A stretch of DNA of 64,000 nt from Streptomyces zhaozhouensis. Lineage in GTDB: Bacteria > Actinomycetota > Actinomycetes > Streptomycetales > Streptomycetaceae. Position 1 is the first letter of the stretch. Each line of letters begins with the position of its first letter. This document shows, piece after piece, positions 50,548 through 58,655 of the stretch. The stretch lies in contig NZ_OCNE01000015.1 of assembly GCF_900230195.1 (NCBI RefSeq), positions 62,001-126,000 of the forward strand. Direction: 5' to 3'. The position numbers were made by a program, and so were the translations under genes. The notes under the pieces are model-generated. The model searched no databases. It worked only from the letters and a program-made list of their open reading frames with translations, and was not told the DNA's origin.

Positions 50548-51360
50548 GTGACCTCACCTGACAAGCGTGGGACCGCAGACCAGACGCCCGACGAGGCCGC
50601 CACCAGGGACGCCTTCTTCGAAGCCTTCGGCGGGGTGCGCGGCATGGTGGAGACCACCGTGCCTGGCCTGGTCTTCGTGCTGATCTTCACGATCACCCGG
50701 GAGATCACCCCGGCGGCGATCGGCGCGGTCGGCCTCTCCGCGGCGATGGCCGTCGCGCGGCTGGTGCGGCGGGACAGCGTCAAGCACGCGTTCAGCGGGG
50801 TCTTCGGCGTCGCGTTCGGCGCGGTCTTCGCGATGATCTCGGGCGACGCGAAGAACTTCTACCTGCCGGGCATGGTCTACACGCTCTGCCTGAGCTTCGC
50901 CTACCTGCTGAGCGCGGCCGTCGGCTGGCCGCTGCTCGGGCTGCTGCTGGGGCCGATCTTCCGGGAGAACCTCTCCTGGCGCACGAGGAACCCGGGCCGC
51001 AAGCGCGCCTACGTGAAGTCCAGCTATGTCTGGGGCGGCATCCTGCTCGCCAAGTCGGCGATCACCTTCCCCATCTACTTCTGGGGCGACGCCACCCAAC
51101 TCGGCTGGCTGCGCGTCGCCCTGGGCATCCCGCCGTTCCTGACCGCCGTCTACTTCACCTGGATCATCCTGGTGAAGGCTCCCGCGCCGATCGACGTGAT
51201 CGCCGAGTGGGAGGCCAGGGAGGCGGCGAAGGAGGAGGCCGAGAAGGGCGAGCGGACGGGGGACGGGCCGTCGGCCGTCGAGGGGCCGCCCCCCGCCGCC
51301 CCCGCCGCGGAGGGGGAGCCGGCGGCGCGCCCCCTGCCCACGACCAGAGCCGAGGGCTGA
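50548..51360 (+). CDS. DUF3159 membrane protein
   Basis: A 270-residue polytopic membrane protein with about five to six helices (TVPGLVFVLIFTITREITPA, AFSGVFGVAFGAVFAMIS, GMVYTLCLSFAYLLSAAVGW) and a conserved TRNPGRKRAYVKSSYVWGGI segment. The C-terminal tail is charged and disordered. It occurs next to TrkA-type genes in actinomycetes, so a role in ion movement is possible but unproven. The GTG at 50548 has AGGAG 8 nt upstream; an in-frame GTG at 50530 lies inside the upstream gene. Confidence 0.85.
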   Translation: MTSPDKRGTADQTPDEAATRDAFFEAFGGVRGMVETTVPGLVFVLIFTITREITPAAIGAVGLSAAMAVARLVRRDSVKHAFSGVFGVAFGAVFAMISGDAKNFYLPGMVYTLCLSFAYLLSAAVGWPLLGLLLGPIFRENLSWRTRNPGRKRAYVKSSYVWGGILLAKSAITFPIYFWGDATQLGWLRVALGIPPFLTAVYFTWIILVKAPAPIDVIAEWEAREAAKEEAEKGERTGDGPSAVEGPPPAAPAAEGEPAARPLPTTRAEG

Positions 51361-51382
51361 CCGGGCGCTCCGCGGAGGGCGC

Positions 51383-52045
51383 TCACGGGCGGGCGGTCAG
51401 CAGCCGCTCCAGCTCCTCCTCCTGGTCGGTGGCCGCGACGAAGAGCAGCTCGTCGCCGGGGGCCAGCGCGTCGTCCGGGTCGGGCACCATGACCCGGCTG
51501 CCCCTGATGATGGTGACCAGCGCGGTCTCCTGCGGCCAGGCCACCTCGCCCACCCGCGTGCCGGCCAGGGCCGCGCCCTCCGGGAGCGTCAGCTCCACCA
51601 GGTTCGCGTCGCCCTGGCTGAACCTCAGCAGCCGCACCAGGTCCCCGACGCTCACGGCCTCCTCGACCAGCGCCGACATCAGCCGGGGCGTGGAGACGGC
51701 GACGTCGACGCCCCAGGAGTCGTTGAAGAGCCACTCGTTGGCCGGATGGTTGACCCTGGCCACCACCCGGGGCACGCCGTACTCCGTCTTGGCGAGCAGC
51801 GAGACCACCAGGTTGACCTTGTCGTCGCCGCTGGCCGCGATCACCACCTGGCACCGTTCCAGTGCCGCCTCGTCGAGGCTGGTGATCTCGCAGGCGTCGG
51901 CGAGCAGCCACTCGGCCGAGGGCACCCGTTCCACGGAGACCTTGGTCGGGTCCTTGTCGATCAGCAGCACCTCGTGGCCGTTCTCCAGCAGCTCGTTGGC
52001 CACGGAACGGCCGACCGCCCCGGCGCCGGCGATCACGACTCTCAT
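51383..52045 (-). CDS. TrkA/KtrA-type potassium uptake regulatory protein (second of pair)
   Basis: A 220-residue RCK protein. The NAD(H)-binding Rossmann motif is VVIAGAGAVGRSVANELLEN with the ribose-binding Asp in LLIDKD. A TrkA-C domain follows (ANLVELTLPEGAALAGTRVG … DDALAPGDELLFVA). It gates a K+ transporter from the cytoplasmic face according to nucleotide binding. The gene for the membrane channel is not adjacent. It is transcribed after the other TrkA gene, 31 nt apart. Confidence 0.9.
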   Translation of the reverse strand: MRVVIAGAGAVGRSVANELLENGHEVLLIDKDPTKVSVERVPSAEWLLADACEITSLDEAALERCQVVIAASGDDKVNLVVSLLAKTEYGVPRVVARVNHPANEWLFNDSWGVDVAVSTPRLMSALVEEAVSVGDLVRLLRFSQGDANLVELTLPEGAALAGTRVGEVAWPQETALVTIIRGSRVMVPDPDDALAPGDELLFVAATDQEEELERLLTARP

Positions 52046-52076
52046 CGGTGCCTCTCCCTCGGCTCGGTGGCGGTGC

Positions 52077-52739
52077 TCATCGGGGCTCCGGCCCGCGCAC
52101 GCAGGCCGCCTCCACCTCGGCGACCCGGTCCCGGTACATCAGCACGTGCACCAGGTCGCCGTCCTGGAAGACCATCCCGGCCGTCGGGAGCGTCGCCTCG
52201 CCCAGCCGCGTCAGGAACGCCACCCGCACGCCGGTCACCTCCTGGAAGCGGCTGACGCGGTGCCCGACCCACGCCGGCGCGAGCGTCACCTCCGACAGCA
52301 GCAGCTCGCCGCTGGGGTCGCGCCACAGCGGCTCGGCGCCGGAGGGCAGCAGCCGGCGGACCATCTGGTCGGTGATCCAGCGGACGCTGGCCACCGTGGG
52401 GATGCCGAAGCGCTCGTAGACCTCGGCCCGGCGCGAGTCGTAGATGCGGGCGGTGACATGGCGCACGCCGAAGACCTCGCGGGCCACCCGGGCCGCGATG
52501 ATGTTGGAGTTGTCCCCGCTGCTGACCGCGGCGAAGGCGCCGGCCTCTGGCAGGCCCGCCTCCACCAGGGTGTCCCGGTCGAATCCGAGCCCGGTGACGC
52601 GGCGGCCGGCGAACTGGGAGCCCAGGCGGCGGAAGGCCGTCGGGTCCTTGTCGATGACGGCGACCGAGTGCCCGCGCTCCTCCAGCTCGTGCGCCAGGGT
52701 CGCGCCGACCCGGCCACAGCCCAAGATCACGATGTGCAT
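52077..52739 (-). CDS. TrkA/KtrA-type potassium uptake regulatory protein (first of pair)
   Basis: A 220-residue RCK protein paralogous to its neighbour. The Rossmann motif is IVILGCGRVGATLAHELEER, then VIDKDPTAFRRLG, AVSSGDNSNIIAARVAREVF, and a TrkA-C domain (LLSEVTLAPAWVGHRVSRFQ). The two subunits may form a heteromeric ring. The frame continues far upstream on this strand for reasons of GC bias only; the ATG at 52739 is the natural start. Confidence 0.9.
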   Translation of the reverse strand: MHIVILGCGRVGATLAHELEERGHSVAVIDKDPTAFRRLGSQFAGRRVTGLGFDRDTLVEAGLPEAGAFAAVSSGDNSNIIAARVAREVFGVRHVTARIYDSRRAEVYERFGIPTVASVRWITDQMVRRLLPSGAEPLWRDPSGELLLSEVTLAPAWVGHRVSRFQEVTGVRVAFLTRLGEATLPTAGMVFQDGDLVHVLMYRDRVAEVEAACVRGPEPR

Positions 52740-53000
52740 AGGTCTCCTTCGCGCTGGCCACGCTACCGGCTGGCGGCGTCCTTCACCGCGAGCGGCCGGG
52801 GCCCGGTGGGCGTAAGCCTGCCATGAGCCGCCGTAGACTTGACGGCCGCTGTGGCGTTTCCCGAACACTGCCTGCCGGCGGCGCCGCCGAACCCCGTTCG
52901 GCGGCACCGCTTCCAGCCGGTTCGCGCGCGACGCCCCCGGCGACACCGATCGCATACCGCGCGCACCGACCGAGTGCCCGACCCCTGGAGCCGCACCACC

Positions 53001-54356
53001 ATGGCCACCGAACCAACCTCCAGCAAGGCGGCCTCCCTGGTCGGCCAGGAGTACGAGGTCGAGGTCGGCCCGGTCGCCCACGGCGGGCACTGCGTGGCCA
53101 GGACGGAGGAGGGCCGGGTGCTCTTCGTCCGGCACACCCTGCCGGGGGAGCGGGTCGTCGCCCGTGTCACCGAGGGCCGGGAGGACTCCCGCTATCTGCG
53201 CGCCGACGCGGTGACCGTGGTGGAGGCGAGCCGCGACCGGGTCCCCGCGCCCTGCCCGTTCTCCGGCCCCGGGCGCTGCGGTGGCTGCGACTGGCAGCAC
53301 GCCAAGCCGGGCGCGCAGCGCCGGCTGAAGGCGGAGGTGCTGACCGAGCAGTTGGCGCAGCTTGCCGGGCTGACGCCGGAGCAGGCCGGTTGGGACGGCA
53401 CGGTGGAGCCCGCCCCCGGCGACAAGGTCCCCGCGGGTGAGGTGCCGGCCTGGCGGACCCGGGTGCAGTACGCGGTCGACGAGGAGGGGCGCGCGGGGCT
53501 GCGCCGGCACCGTTCGCACGAGGTGGAGCCGGTCGACCACTGCCTGATCGCCGCCGAGGGCGTCACCGAGCTGGGCGTCGAACGCCGCGAGTGGCCGGGA
53601 ATGGCGACGGTGGACGTGGCGGCGGCGACCGGTTCGAACGACCGGCTCGTGGTCCTCACGCCCCGGCCGGAACGACGCCTGCCGCTGGTCGAGTTGGACC
53701 GGCCGGTCTCCGTGATGCGGGCCGAGCCGACGCGCGGGCGCGGCGGGGAGCCGACGGTGCACCGGGTGCACGGGCGGGCGTTCGTCCGGGAACGCGCGGA
53801 CGACCACACGTGGCGGGTGAGCGGCGGGGGTTTCTGGCAGGGGCACACCAAGGCCGCCGAGGTGCTGGTGGACGCGGTGATGCGCGGCCTGATCCCCCGG
53901 CGCGGTGAGACGGCGCTCGACCTCTACTGCGGCGCCGGGCTCTTCGCCGGCGCGCTGGCCCAGCGGATGGGCGAGAAGGGCGCGGTGCTCGGCATCGAGG
54001 CGTCCGGGCGCGCGGTGCGCGACGCGCGGCACAACCTGTCCGGTTACCCGAGGGTGCGCGTGGAGCAGGGGCCGGTGGCCAAGGTGCTGCCGGCGACCGG
54101 CATCACGGAGGCGGACCTCGTCGTCCTCGACCCGCCCCGGGCGGGCGCCGGCGGCGACGTGGTGCGGCGGGTCGCCGCACTCGGCCCGCGCCGTGTCGCC
54201 TACGTCGCCTGCGACCCGGCGGCCCTCGCCCGCGACCTGCGCCACTTCGCCGCCGCCGGCTATGTCCCGCGCTTCCTGCGCGCGTTCGACCTCTTCCCGG
54301 TCACCCATCACATGGAGTGCGTGGCGATCCTGCACCCGGCGAAGAAGGAGTCCTGA
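53001..54356 (+). CDS. Class I SAM-dependent RNA m5U methyltransferase (TrmA/RlmC/RlmD family)
   Basis: A 451-residue RNA uracil-5 methyltransferase. It has an N-terminal TRAM domain (VGQEYEVEVGPVAHGGHCVA), a Cys cluster for an Fe-S centre (CPFSGPGRCGGCDWQH, about 85-100), the SAM site ALDLYCGAGLFAGALAQR (about 308-325), DLVVLDPPRAGAGGDVV and the nucleophile Cys in VAYVACDPAALARDL. Whether it acts on rRNA or tRNA is not clear. The ATG at 53001 is chosen on protein similarity; GGAG is 11 nt upstream. A TAGACT -10-like hexamer occurs near 52835. Confidence 0.92.
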   Translation: MATEPTSSKAASLVGQEYEVEVGPVAHGGHCVARTEEGRVLFVRHTLPGERVVARVTEGREDSRYLRADAVTVVEASRDRVPAPCPFSGPGRCGGCDWQHAKPGAQRRLKAEVLTEQLAQLAGLTPEQAGWDGTVEPAPGDKVPAGEVPAWRTRVQYAVDEEGRAGLRRHRSHEVEPVDHCLIAAEGVTELGVERREWPGMATVDVAAATGSNDRLVVLTPRPERRLPLVELDRPVSVMRAEPTRGRGGEPTVHRVHGRAFVRERADDHTWRVSGGGFWQGHTKAAEVLVDAVMRGLIPRRGETALDLYCGAGLFAGALAQRMGEKGAVLGIEASGRAVRDARHNLSGYPRVRVEQGPVAKVLPATGITEADLVVLDPPRAGAGGDVVRRVAALGPRRVAYVACDPAALARDLRHFAAAGYVPRFLRAFDLFPVTHHMECVAILHPAKKES

Positions 54357-54372
54357 CCCGGCGGGCGGCCGA

Positions 54373-54410
54373 GGCGGGGCCGGTGGGGGGTCCGCGCCGT
54401 TGCCCCCGCC
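54373..54410 (+). terminator. Possible hairpin after the methyltransferase gene
   Basis: GGCGGGG (54373-54379) can pair with CCCCGCC (54404-54410) around a 24-nt loop. This is a weak call; the following 150 bp before the SARP gene show nothing else I can name. Confidence 0.35.
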
Positions 54411-54566
54411 CCTGACGGGGACGTGACCAGCGGCCGCGGGCGGAAGGCCGGTCGGTCCCTTTTCAGGTTCCGGCAGCCGTGCGACGATCTCACCTCGGAC
54501 AGCGACGGCTCGGGGGATGAGTGCGTCGGCCCGGTCGGGTCGGTGGCATGGCTCTTGGGGGGATCC

Positions 54567-57260
54567 GTGGACATCCGCCTGCTCGGTCTGGTGCGGGTAC
54601 TCGGTGACGACGGTGAAGTGCTGCCGGTGACCGCGCCGTTGACCTGTGCCACGCTGGCGGCGCTCGCGCTGGGGCCGGGGCGGCCGGTGTGCACCGGGGA
54701 GCTGGCCGCACGGCTGTGGGGCGGGATGCCGCCGGGAGGCGCGGTCGGCAGGTTGCGGCGGCAGGTGGCGCGGCTGCGGGCGGTGTTGCCGCCGGGAACG
54801 ATCCGCACGGTGCCTGGCGGCTATCTGCTGGACGTGTCGCCGGAGGCGACGGACCTGGGGCGGTTCGCCGGGGGCCTGCTGCGGGCCGAGGAGCTGGCGG
54901 CCGAGCGGCCGGAGGCGGCGCTGCTCACGTTGACCGGGGTGCTGCCGCTGTGGACGGGAAACCCGCTGATGGGCCTCCCCGACTGTCCGCTGCGCGACGG
55001 CGAGCGGCGGCGGTTGCGCCTGCTGTGGTCGCGCGCCCTGCGGCTGCGCGCGGAGGTGGAGCTGCGGCTGGAGCGCGAGGCGGCAGGCGAGGGGCGTGAG
55101 GTGCCGGTCTCGCACCACCCGTGGCGCGTCGACGCGCTGCCGCCGGAGGCCGGGGGCGACGAACTGGCCGCCTTCGCCGGGCTGGTCGAACGGGCCACCG
55201 CCGCCGAGCCGCCCACGGTGGCGACGCCCGGGTTGCCCGAGGGGACCGGGACCTTCGTGGCGCGCGCCGTGGAACTGGGGCGGCTGCGGCGCTGGTTGAC
55301 GGACGCGTCCGCCGCCCCCGCCGTCTGTCTGATCGATGGGCCCGACGGGGTCGGCAAGTCGACACTGGCGGTGCGGGTGGCCCGCGAGCTGGGGCACCGC
55401 TTCCCCGACGGTCTGCTCTATGTCGACCTGCGTGGCGCCGATCCGCGCAACGCGCCGCTGGCCGTGACCGAGGCGCGGCTGCTGCTGCTCGCGGCGATGG
55501 GCGTCCCGGGGAAGGAGATGCCGGACGAGAAGGGCTCCGGCGCCGTCTACCACGCCGAACTGCGCCGGCGCCGCGTGCTGTTGCTGCTGGACAACGCGGT
55601 GGACGCCGCGCAGGTGGCGCCGTTGCTGCCGGCCGGGGGTGGCTCGGCCGCGCTGGTCACGGGCCGTGCGCGGCTGGCGGGCGTGCCCGGCGGGCAGCGG
55701 CTGCGCCTTGAGGCGCTCGCGCCGGGCGAGGCGGTCGCGCTGCTGCGCGCGGCCGGCGACGCGTGCCCGGCGCGCGGCGACGCCGGGGAATGGGCGGAAC
55801 TGGCGGAGCTCTGCGGCCGGTTGCCGCTGGCGCTGCGGATCGTGGGGACCCGGCTCGGGGCCGGTCCCCGGCGGGTCGCGGACTTCCTCGGGCCGTTGCG
55901 CGCGGAGCTGCGCCGGGCGGCCGGGGCGGGCGGCGGCCATCCGGAGCTGCGCGCCGTGCTGGCGGTGAGCGTCGACCAGTTGGCGCGGAGCGGCGCCCCG
56001 GACGAACGGCTGGCGGCCACCCTCTTCCCGGCGCTCGGGGCCGCGGCCGTCCGCTCCTGGACGGCGGGCTCGGTGGCGGCGCTGCTGGACGTCACGGCGC
56101 GGCAGGCGGGCGACGCGCTGGACCGGCTGGTCGACGCGCGGATCGTCGACCGCCCACGGCCCGGCGTCTACACGCTGCACGACCTGCTGCGGGCCGCAGC
56201 GGGCCGGGACGCGGCGCGGATGCCGGAGAGCTGGCTGCGCGCCAGGCTCGCGGCGTTGGCCAACTGGTACGCCGGCTCGCTCTACCGGCTGAGCCTGCCG
56301 ATGGCGCTCAGCCGCACCCTGCGGACGCGGTACCGGCACGGTGCCGCACGCTTCCCCGGAGGGCGCCCGTTCACCTCGGTCGACGAGGCGCTGCCCTGGG
56401 CCGACGAGGTGCTGGACGATGTGCTGGCCCTGGCCGGGCAGTTGGCGGCGCCCGGCTTCGACGAGGGGGCGCCGCTGGGGGGCGCGCCGCTGTCCGACTT
56501 CGCGCTGGAGAGCGTGCGGGCGTTGGAGACCTACTTCGGTACGCGGCAGGCGTGGGGCGCGCAGTCGCGGCTCTGTGAGCTGGCTCGGACGGTCGCGCGG
56601 CGGCGCGGGGACCGGTACGCCGAGGCGGTGGCGCTCGGCCAGGCGGGCAGGCTGTGGGGGCAGCGCGGACAGGGGGCGCGCGGGGTCGCGCTGCTGCGCG
56701 AGGGGATCGCGGCGCTGCGCGCGTTGGGCCGCGCCGAGGAGGCGCTGGCGATGACGCCGCACCTGGTCTCCTGCCTGGGCTCGGCCGGCCGGTTGACGGA
56801 GGCGGTCGCGCTGGCCGAGGAGACGCTGGCGGAGGTGGAGGCCGGCGGGCACGAGGACGTCCGCACCCCGTTGACCAACAACCTGGCGCGCTGCCGTCTC
56901 TATCTGGGCGATCACGCGACCGCCAGGGAGCTGCTGTGGGCGAACTACGCGGCGGCCACCCAGCCGTGGGACCGCACCATGGCGGCCGGGGTGCTGACGG
57001 AGTTCCACCTGGAGGTCGCCGAGTACGAGGAGGCTGCCCGCTGGAGCGACCGGGGGATGGCGCACGCGGCGGAGCAGCCGTTTGACCCGTTCGTGGTGGC
57101 GCAGCAGCGGACCTGGCGGGCGCAGGCGCTGCGCGGGCTCGGGGAGGAAGCGAGTGCACACGTCGAGGAGATGCACGCCAAGGCCGTGATCGAGGACCTG
57201 GACAGTCGCGAGAACAGTCACTTGCGAGTGCGAACCATGCCTCGTCGAACGATCGGCTGA
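54567..57260 (+). CDS. SARP/AfsR-like regulator: wHTH, shortened BTAD, NB-ARC ATPase, TPR
   Basis: An 897-residue transcription factor. An OmpR-type winged helix (1 to about 90: VDIRLLGLVRVLGDDGEVLP … GGAVGRLRRQVARLRAVLPP) is followed by a BTAD-like part whose first helices are recognisable (RFAGGLLRAEELAAERPEAA, WSRALRLRAEVELRLERE), but the usual C-terminal half is replaced by a Pro/Gly-rich stretch. The NB-ARC ATPase has P-loop DGPDGVGKSTLAV (about 257-269) and LLLLDNAVDAAQ, then TPR-like repeats (TPHLVSCLGSAGRLTEAVAL). GTG at 54567 follows GGGGGGA. It is directly upstream of the ESX genes on the same strand, so it is their likely activator. Confidence 0.85.
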   Translation: MDIRLLGLVRVLGDDGEVLPVTAPLTCATLAALALGPGRPVCTGELAARLWGGMPPGGAVGRLRRQVARLRAVLPPGTIRTVPGGYLLDVSPEATDLGRFAGGLLRAEELAAERPEAALLTLTGVLPLWTGNPLMGLPDCPLRDGERRRLRLLWSRALRLRAEVELRLEREAAGEGREVPVSHHPWRVDALPPEAGGDELAAFAGLVERATAAEPPTVATPGLPEGTGTFVARAVELGRLRRWLTDASAAPAVCLIDGPDGVGKSTLAVRVARELGHRFPDGLLYVDLRGADPRNAPLAVTEARLLLLAAMGVPGKEMPDEKGSGAVYHAELRRRRVLLLLDNAVDAAQVAPLLPAGGGSAALVTGRARLAGVPGGQRLRLEALAPGEAVALLRAAGDACPARGDAGEWAELAELCGRLPLALRIVGTRLGAGPRRVADFLGPLRAELRRAAGAGGGHPELRAVLAVSVDQLARSGAPDERLAATLFPALGAAAVRSWTAGSVAALLDVTARQAGDALDRLVDARIVDRPRPGVYTLHDLLRAAAGRDAARMPESWLRARLAALANWYAGSLYRLSLPMALSRTLRTRYRHGAARFPGGRPFTSVDEALPWADEVLDDVLALAGQLAAPGFDEGAPLGGAPLSDFALESVRALETYFGTRQAWGAQSRLCELARTVARRRGDRYAEAVALGQAGRLWGQRGQGARGVALLREGIAALRALGRAEEALAMTPHLVSCLGSAGRLTEAVALAEETLAEVEAGGHEDVRTPLTNNLARCRLYLGDHATARELLWANYAAATQPWDRTMAAGVLTEFHLEVAEYEEAARWSDRGMAHAAEQPFDPFVVAQQRTWRAQALRGLGEEASAHVEEMHAKAVIEDLDSRENSHLRVRTMPRRTIG

Positions 57261-57285
57261 CCGGTCAAAGCCCCTGCGCAGGGCG

Positions 57286-57340
57286 CAGTTTGCCGTTGCT
57301 ACAGTTCTGATACATAGCTGCTGATGCAATTTGCCGTCGG
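57286..57340 (+). promoter_or_regulatory. Direct repeats around a putative ESX promoter
   Basis: GCAGTTTGCCGTTG (57286-57299) and GCAATTTGCCGTCG (57327-57340) match at 12 of 14 positions, with starts 41 bp apart. Between them lie TACAGT and ATACATA, possible -10 elements. SARP proteins bind direct repeats near the -35, so this may be the target of the adjacent regulator. Confidence 0.45.
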
Positions 57341-57430
57341 CTGCCCCACCATGGTGTGACGGGCGGTCGCCCGCACTTCGCGCCGGGGTGCGCGTTGCGG
57401 CGGTGAACGTCAGCGAACATCTGCGAACTG

Positions 57431-57450
57431 TGCCTACGGGTGCCTACGGG
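57431..57450 (+). repeat. 10-bp tandem duplication before the first ESX gene
   Basis: TGCCTACGGG occurs twice in a row and runs into the ribosome-binding site GGGGAGG. It may alter translation of the first gene; function unknown. Confidence 0.5.
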
Positions 57451-57460
57451 GAGGAACGCC

Positions 57461-57802
57461 ATGAGCGACGAGATCAAGCTCTCGCCCGAGGAGGTCGACC
57501 GGGTGATGGGGATCATCGGGCAGGCCTACACCGACATGGAGGAGGTCGCCACGGGCATCGGCGGCCACAGCGCCAACGTCTCCACCGCCTACAACGGCTC
57601 GGGCACCGGCCGCGCCATGGAGACCTACGAGGACCTGGGCCGCGCGGGCCAGGCGCTGGCCTCCGCGCTGGACGGGCTCTCCCGCGACCTCGGGCTGACC
57701 GCGACGACCGGTCGCGAGACCGACGCGGAGGCCCAGCAGGTGCTCGGCGGCGTGGCGGCCCCCGGGATCACCCCCGACGCGGGGATCGCGCAGGCCATCT
57801 GA
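57461..57802 (+). CDS. Small helical protein of the ESX cluster (113 aa)
   Basis: First gene after the regulator. A 113-residue, mostly helical, tryptophan-free protein: MSDEIKLSPEEVDRVMGIIG, a Gly-containing turn near residue 33 (GIGGHS), a second helical part and a tail ending GITPDAGIAQAI. The size and helix-turn-helix layout fit ESX substrates of the WXG100/EspC type, but no W-x-G is present. Another protein of identical length is encoded at 60012 with a similar tail (…DQRIADGI). Likely secreted or a structural partner; this is inferred from the neighbouring eccC. Confidence 0.65.
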   Translation: MSDEIKLSPEEVDRVMGIIGQAYTDMEEVATGIGGHSANVSTAYNGSGTGRAMETYEDLGRAGQALASALDGLSRDLGLTATTGRETDAEAQQVLGGVAAPGITPDAGIAQAI

Positions 57803-57914
57803 CGGCGGCCCGGCCGAGCCGGGCCGGAGCGCGGGCGGAGCCGGGCCACCGGTCACGCGCGCCGCGGTCTCACGCGGGAAGTCACGGAAGAACGCACCAG
57901 AAGGAGAGCACGCC

Positions 57915-58229
57915 ATGGGGTACGGCGACGGCATGATCCGTTTCGGCAACGAGGGCCTGGACGCCATCCAGTCGGCGACCACCGGCCAGCAGGAGCGTTA
58001 CCAGGAGATCTGGGACGACGTGCACACCCAGCTGACCACCCTGATCGAGCAGGGGCAGGTGGACGCGTCCATCGCCTCCGTGCTCAACGAGCGCGACGAG
58101 CAGTTCCGCCGTGAGGCCGGCGGCTTCGACGACAGCGTCAGCGGACAGAACCGCGCGATGCGGGACGTGCAGTCCATCGGCAACGAGGGCGGCTCCGCGA
58201 TGGTCAGGGCCGCGGGCGGCGGCCGCTAG
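57915..58229 (+). CDS. Small WXG100-like protein of the ESX cluster (104 aa)
   Basis: A 104-residue protein with two amphipathic helices: RFGNEGLDAIQSATTGQQER and, after a loop, IASVLNERDEQFRREAGGFD. The only tryptophan is in YQEIWDDVHTQ near residue 33, with no glycine two residues later. The Gly/Ala-rich tail is probably flexible. It is the most WXG100-like member of this set in size and helix spacing. It has a strong ribosome-binding site (AAGGAGA), 112 nt after the first small gene. Confidence 0.65.
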   Translation: MGYGDGMIRFGNEGLDAIQSATTGQQERYQEIWDDVHTQLTTLIEQGQVDASIASVLNERDEQFRREAGGFDDSVSGQNRAMRDVQSIGNEGGSAMVRAAGGGR

Positions 58230-58268
58230 CCGGCCCGCCGGGACGACGAGAACAGGGGGCACGGCGCG

Positions 58269-58652
58269 ATGGCAGACGGCGATGTCGATCTCAACCCGGA
58301 CGCGATGCGGGACGCCGAGTCCGCGGCCGGGGGCAGCGGCGAACTGGGGGCGATGCGCGAGAAGTTCATCGGCATCGCGTCCGCGAGGGGCCTCTTCGGG
58401 AGCGTGCCCGGCGGCGCGGAGGCCGAGGGCGCGCTGGAGAGCGCGGCCCGCACGATGCTGACGGAGCTGGAGGCCGCGGGGCTCACCGTCGGCGACATCC
58501 AGGCGAGCGCGGGCGAGGCCGCCGGCATCGCCGACGAGACGGACGCGGCCGCCGGGCAGCGGCTGGCCGGCGCCCAGGAGGCGGTCGGCTACTTCGACGG
58601 ACTGATGAACAGCGGCGAGGGCGGCGGCGGCCAGTTCCGGGAGACGTACTGA
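58269..58652 (+). CDS. Small helical protein of the ESX cluster (127 aa)
   Basis: A 127-residue acidic helical protein without cysteine or tryptophan. It has an N-terminal DVDLNPDAMRDAESAAGGSG, a Gly-rich middle (GLFGSVPGGAEAEGALESAA), a long helix and the end GGQFRETY. It resembles type VII secretion targets that pair with a second small helical protein. It starts 39 nt after the 104-aa gene, and the PPE-like gene follows 3 nt after its stop, which suggests joint translation and perhaps a physical pair. Confidence 0.6.
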   Translation: MADGDVDLNPDAMRDAESAAGGSGELGAMREKFIGIASARGLFGSVPGGAEAEGALESAARTMLTELEAAGLTVGDIQASAGEAAGIADETDAAAGQRLAGAQEAVGYFDGLMNSGEGGGGQFRETY

Positions 58653-58655
58653 GCG

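Noticed and set aside
52077..57329. A 1750-codon open frame on the minus strand
   Set aside because: Only its last 221 codons form the TrkA protein; the rest is antisense to the methyltransferase and SARP genes, whose plus-strand frames have clear domains. It stays open because of the high third-position GC.
57915..58229. Calling this a canonical EsxA/EsxB WXG100 protein
   Set aside because: Its single Trp is followed by Asp-Asp, not x-Gly, so only the general size and helix pattern fit.
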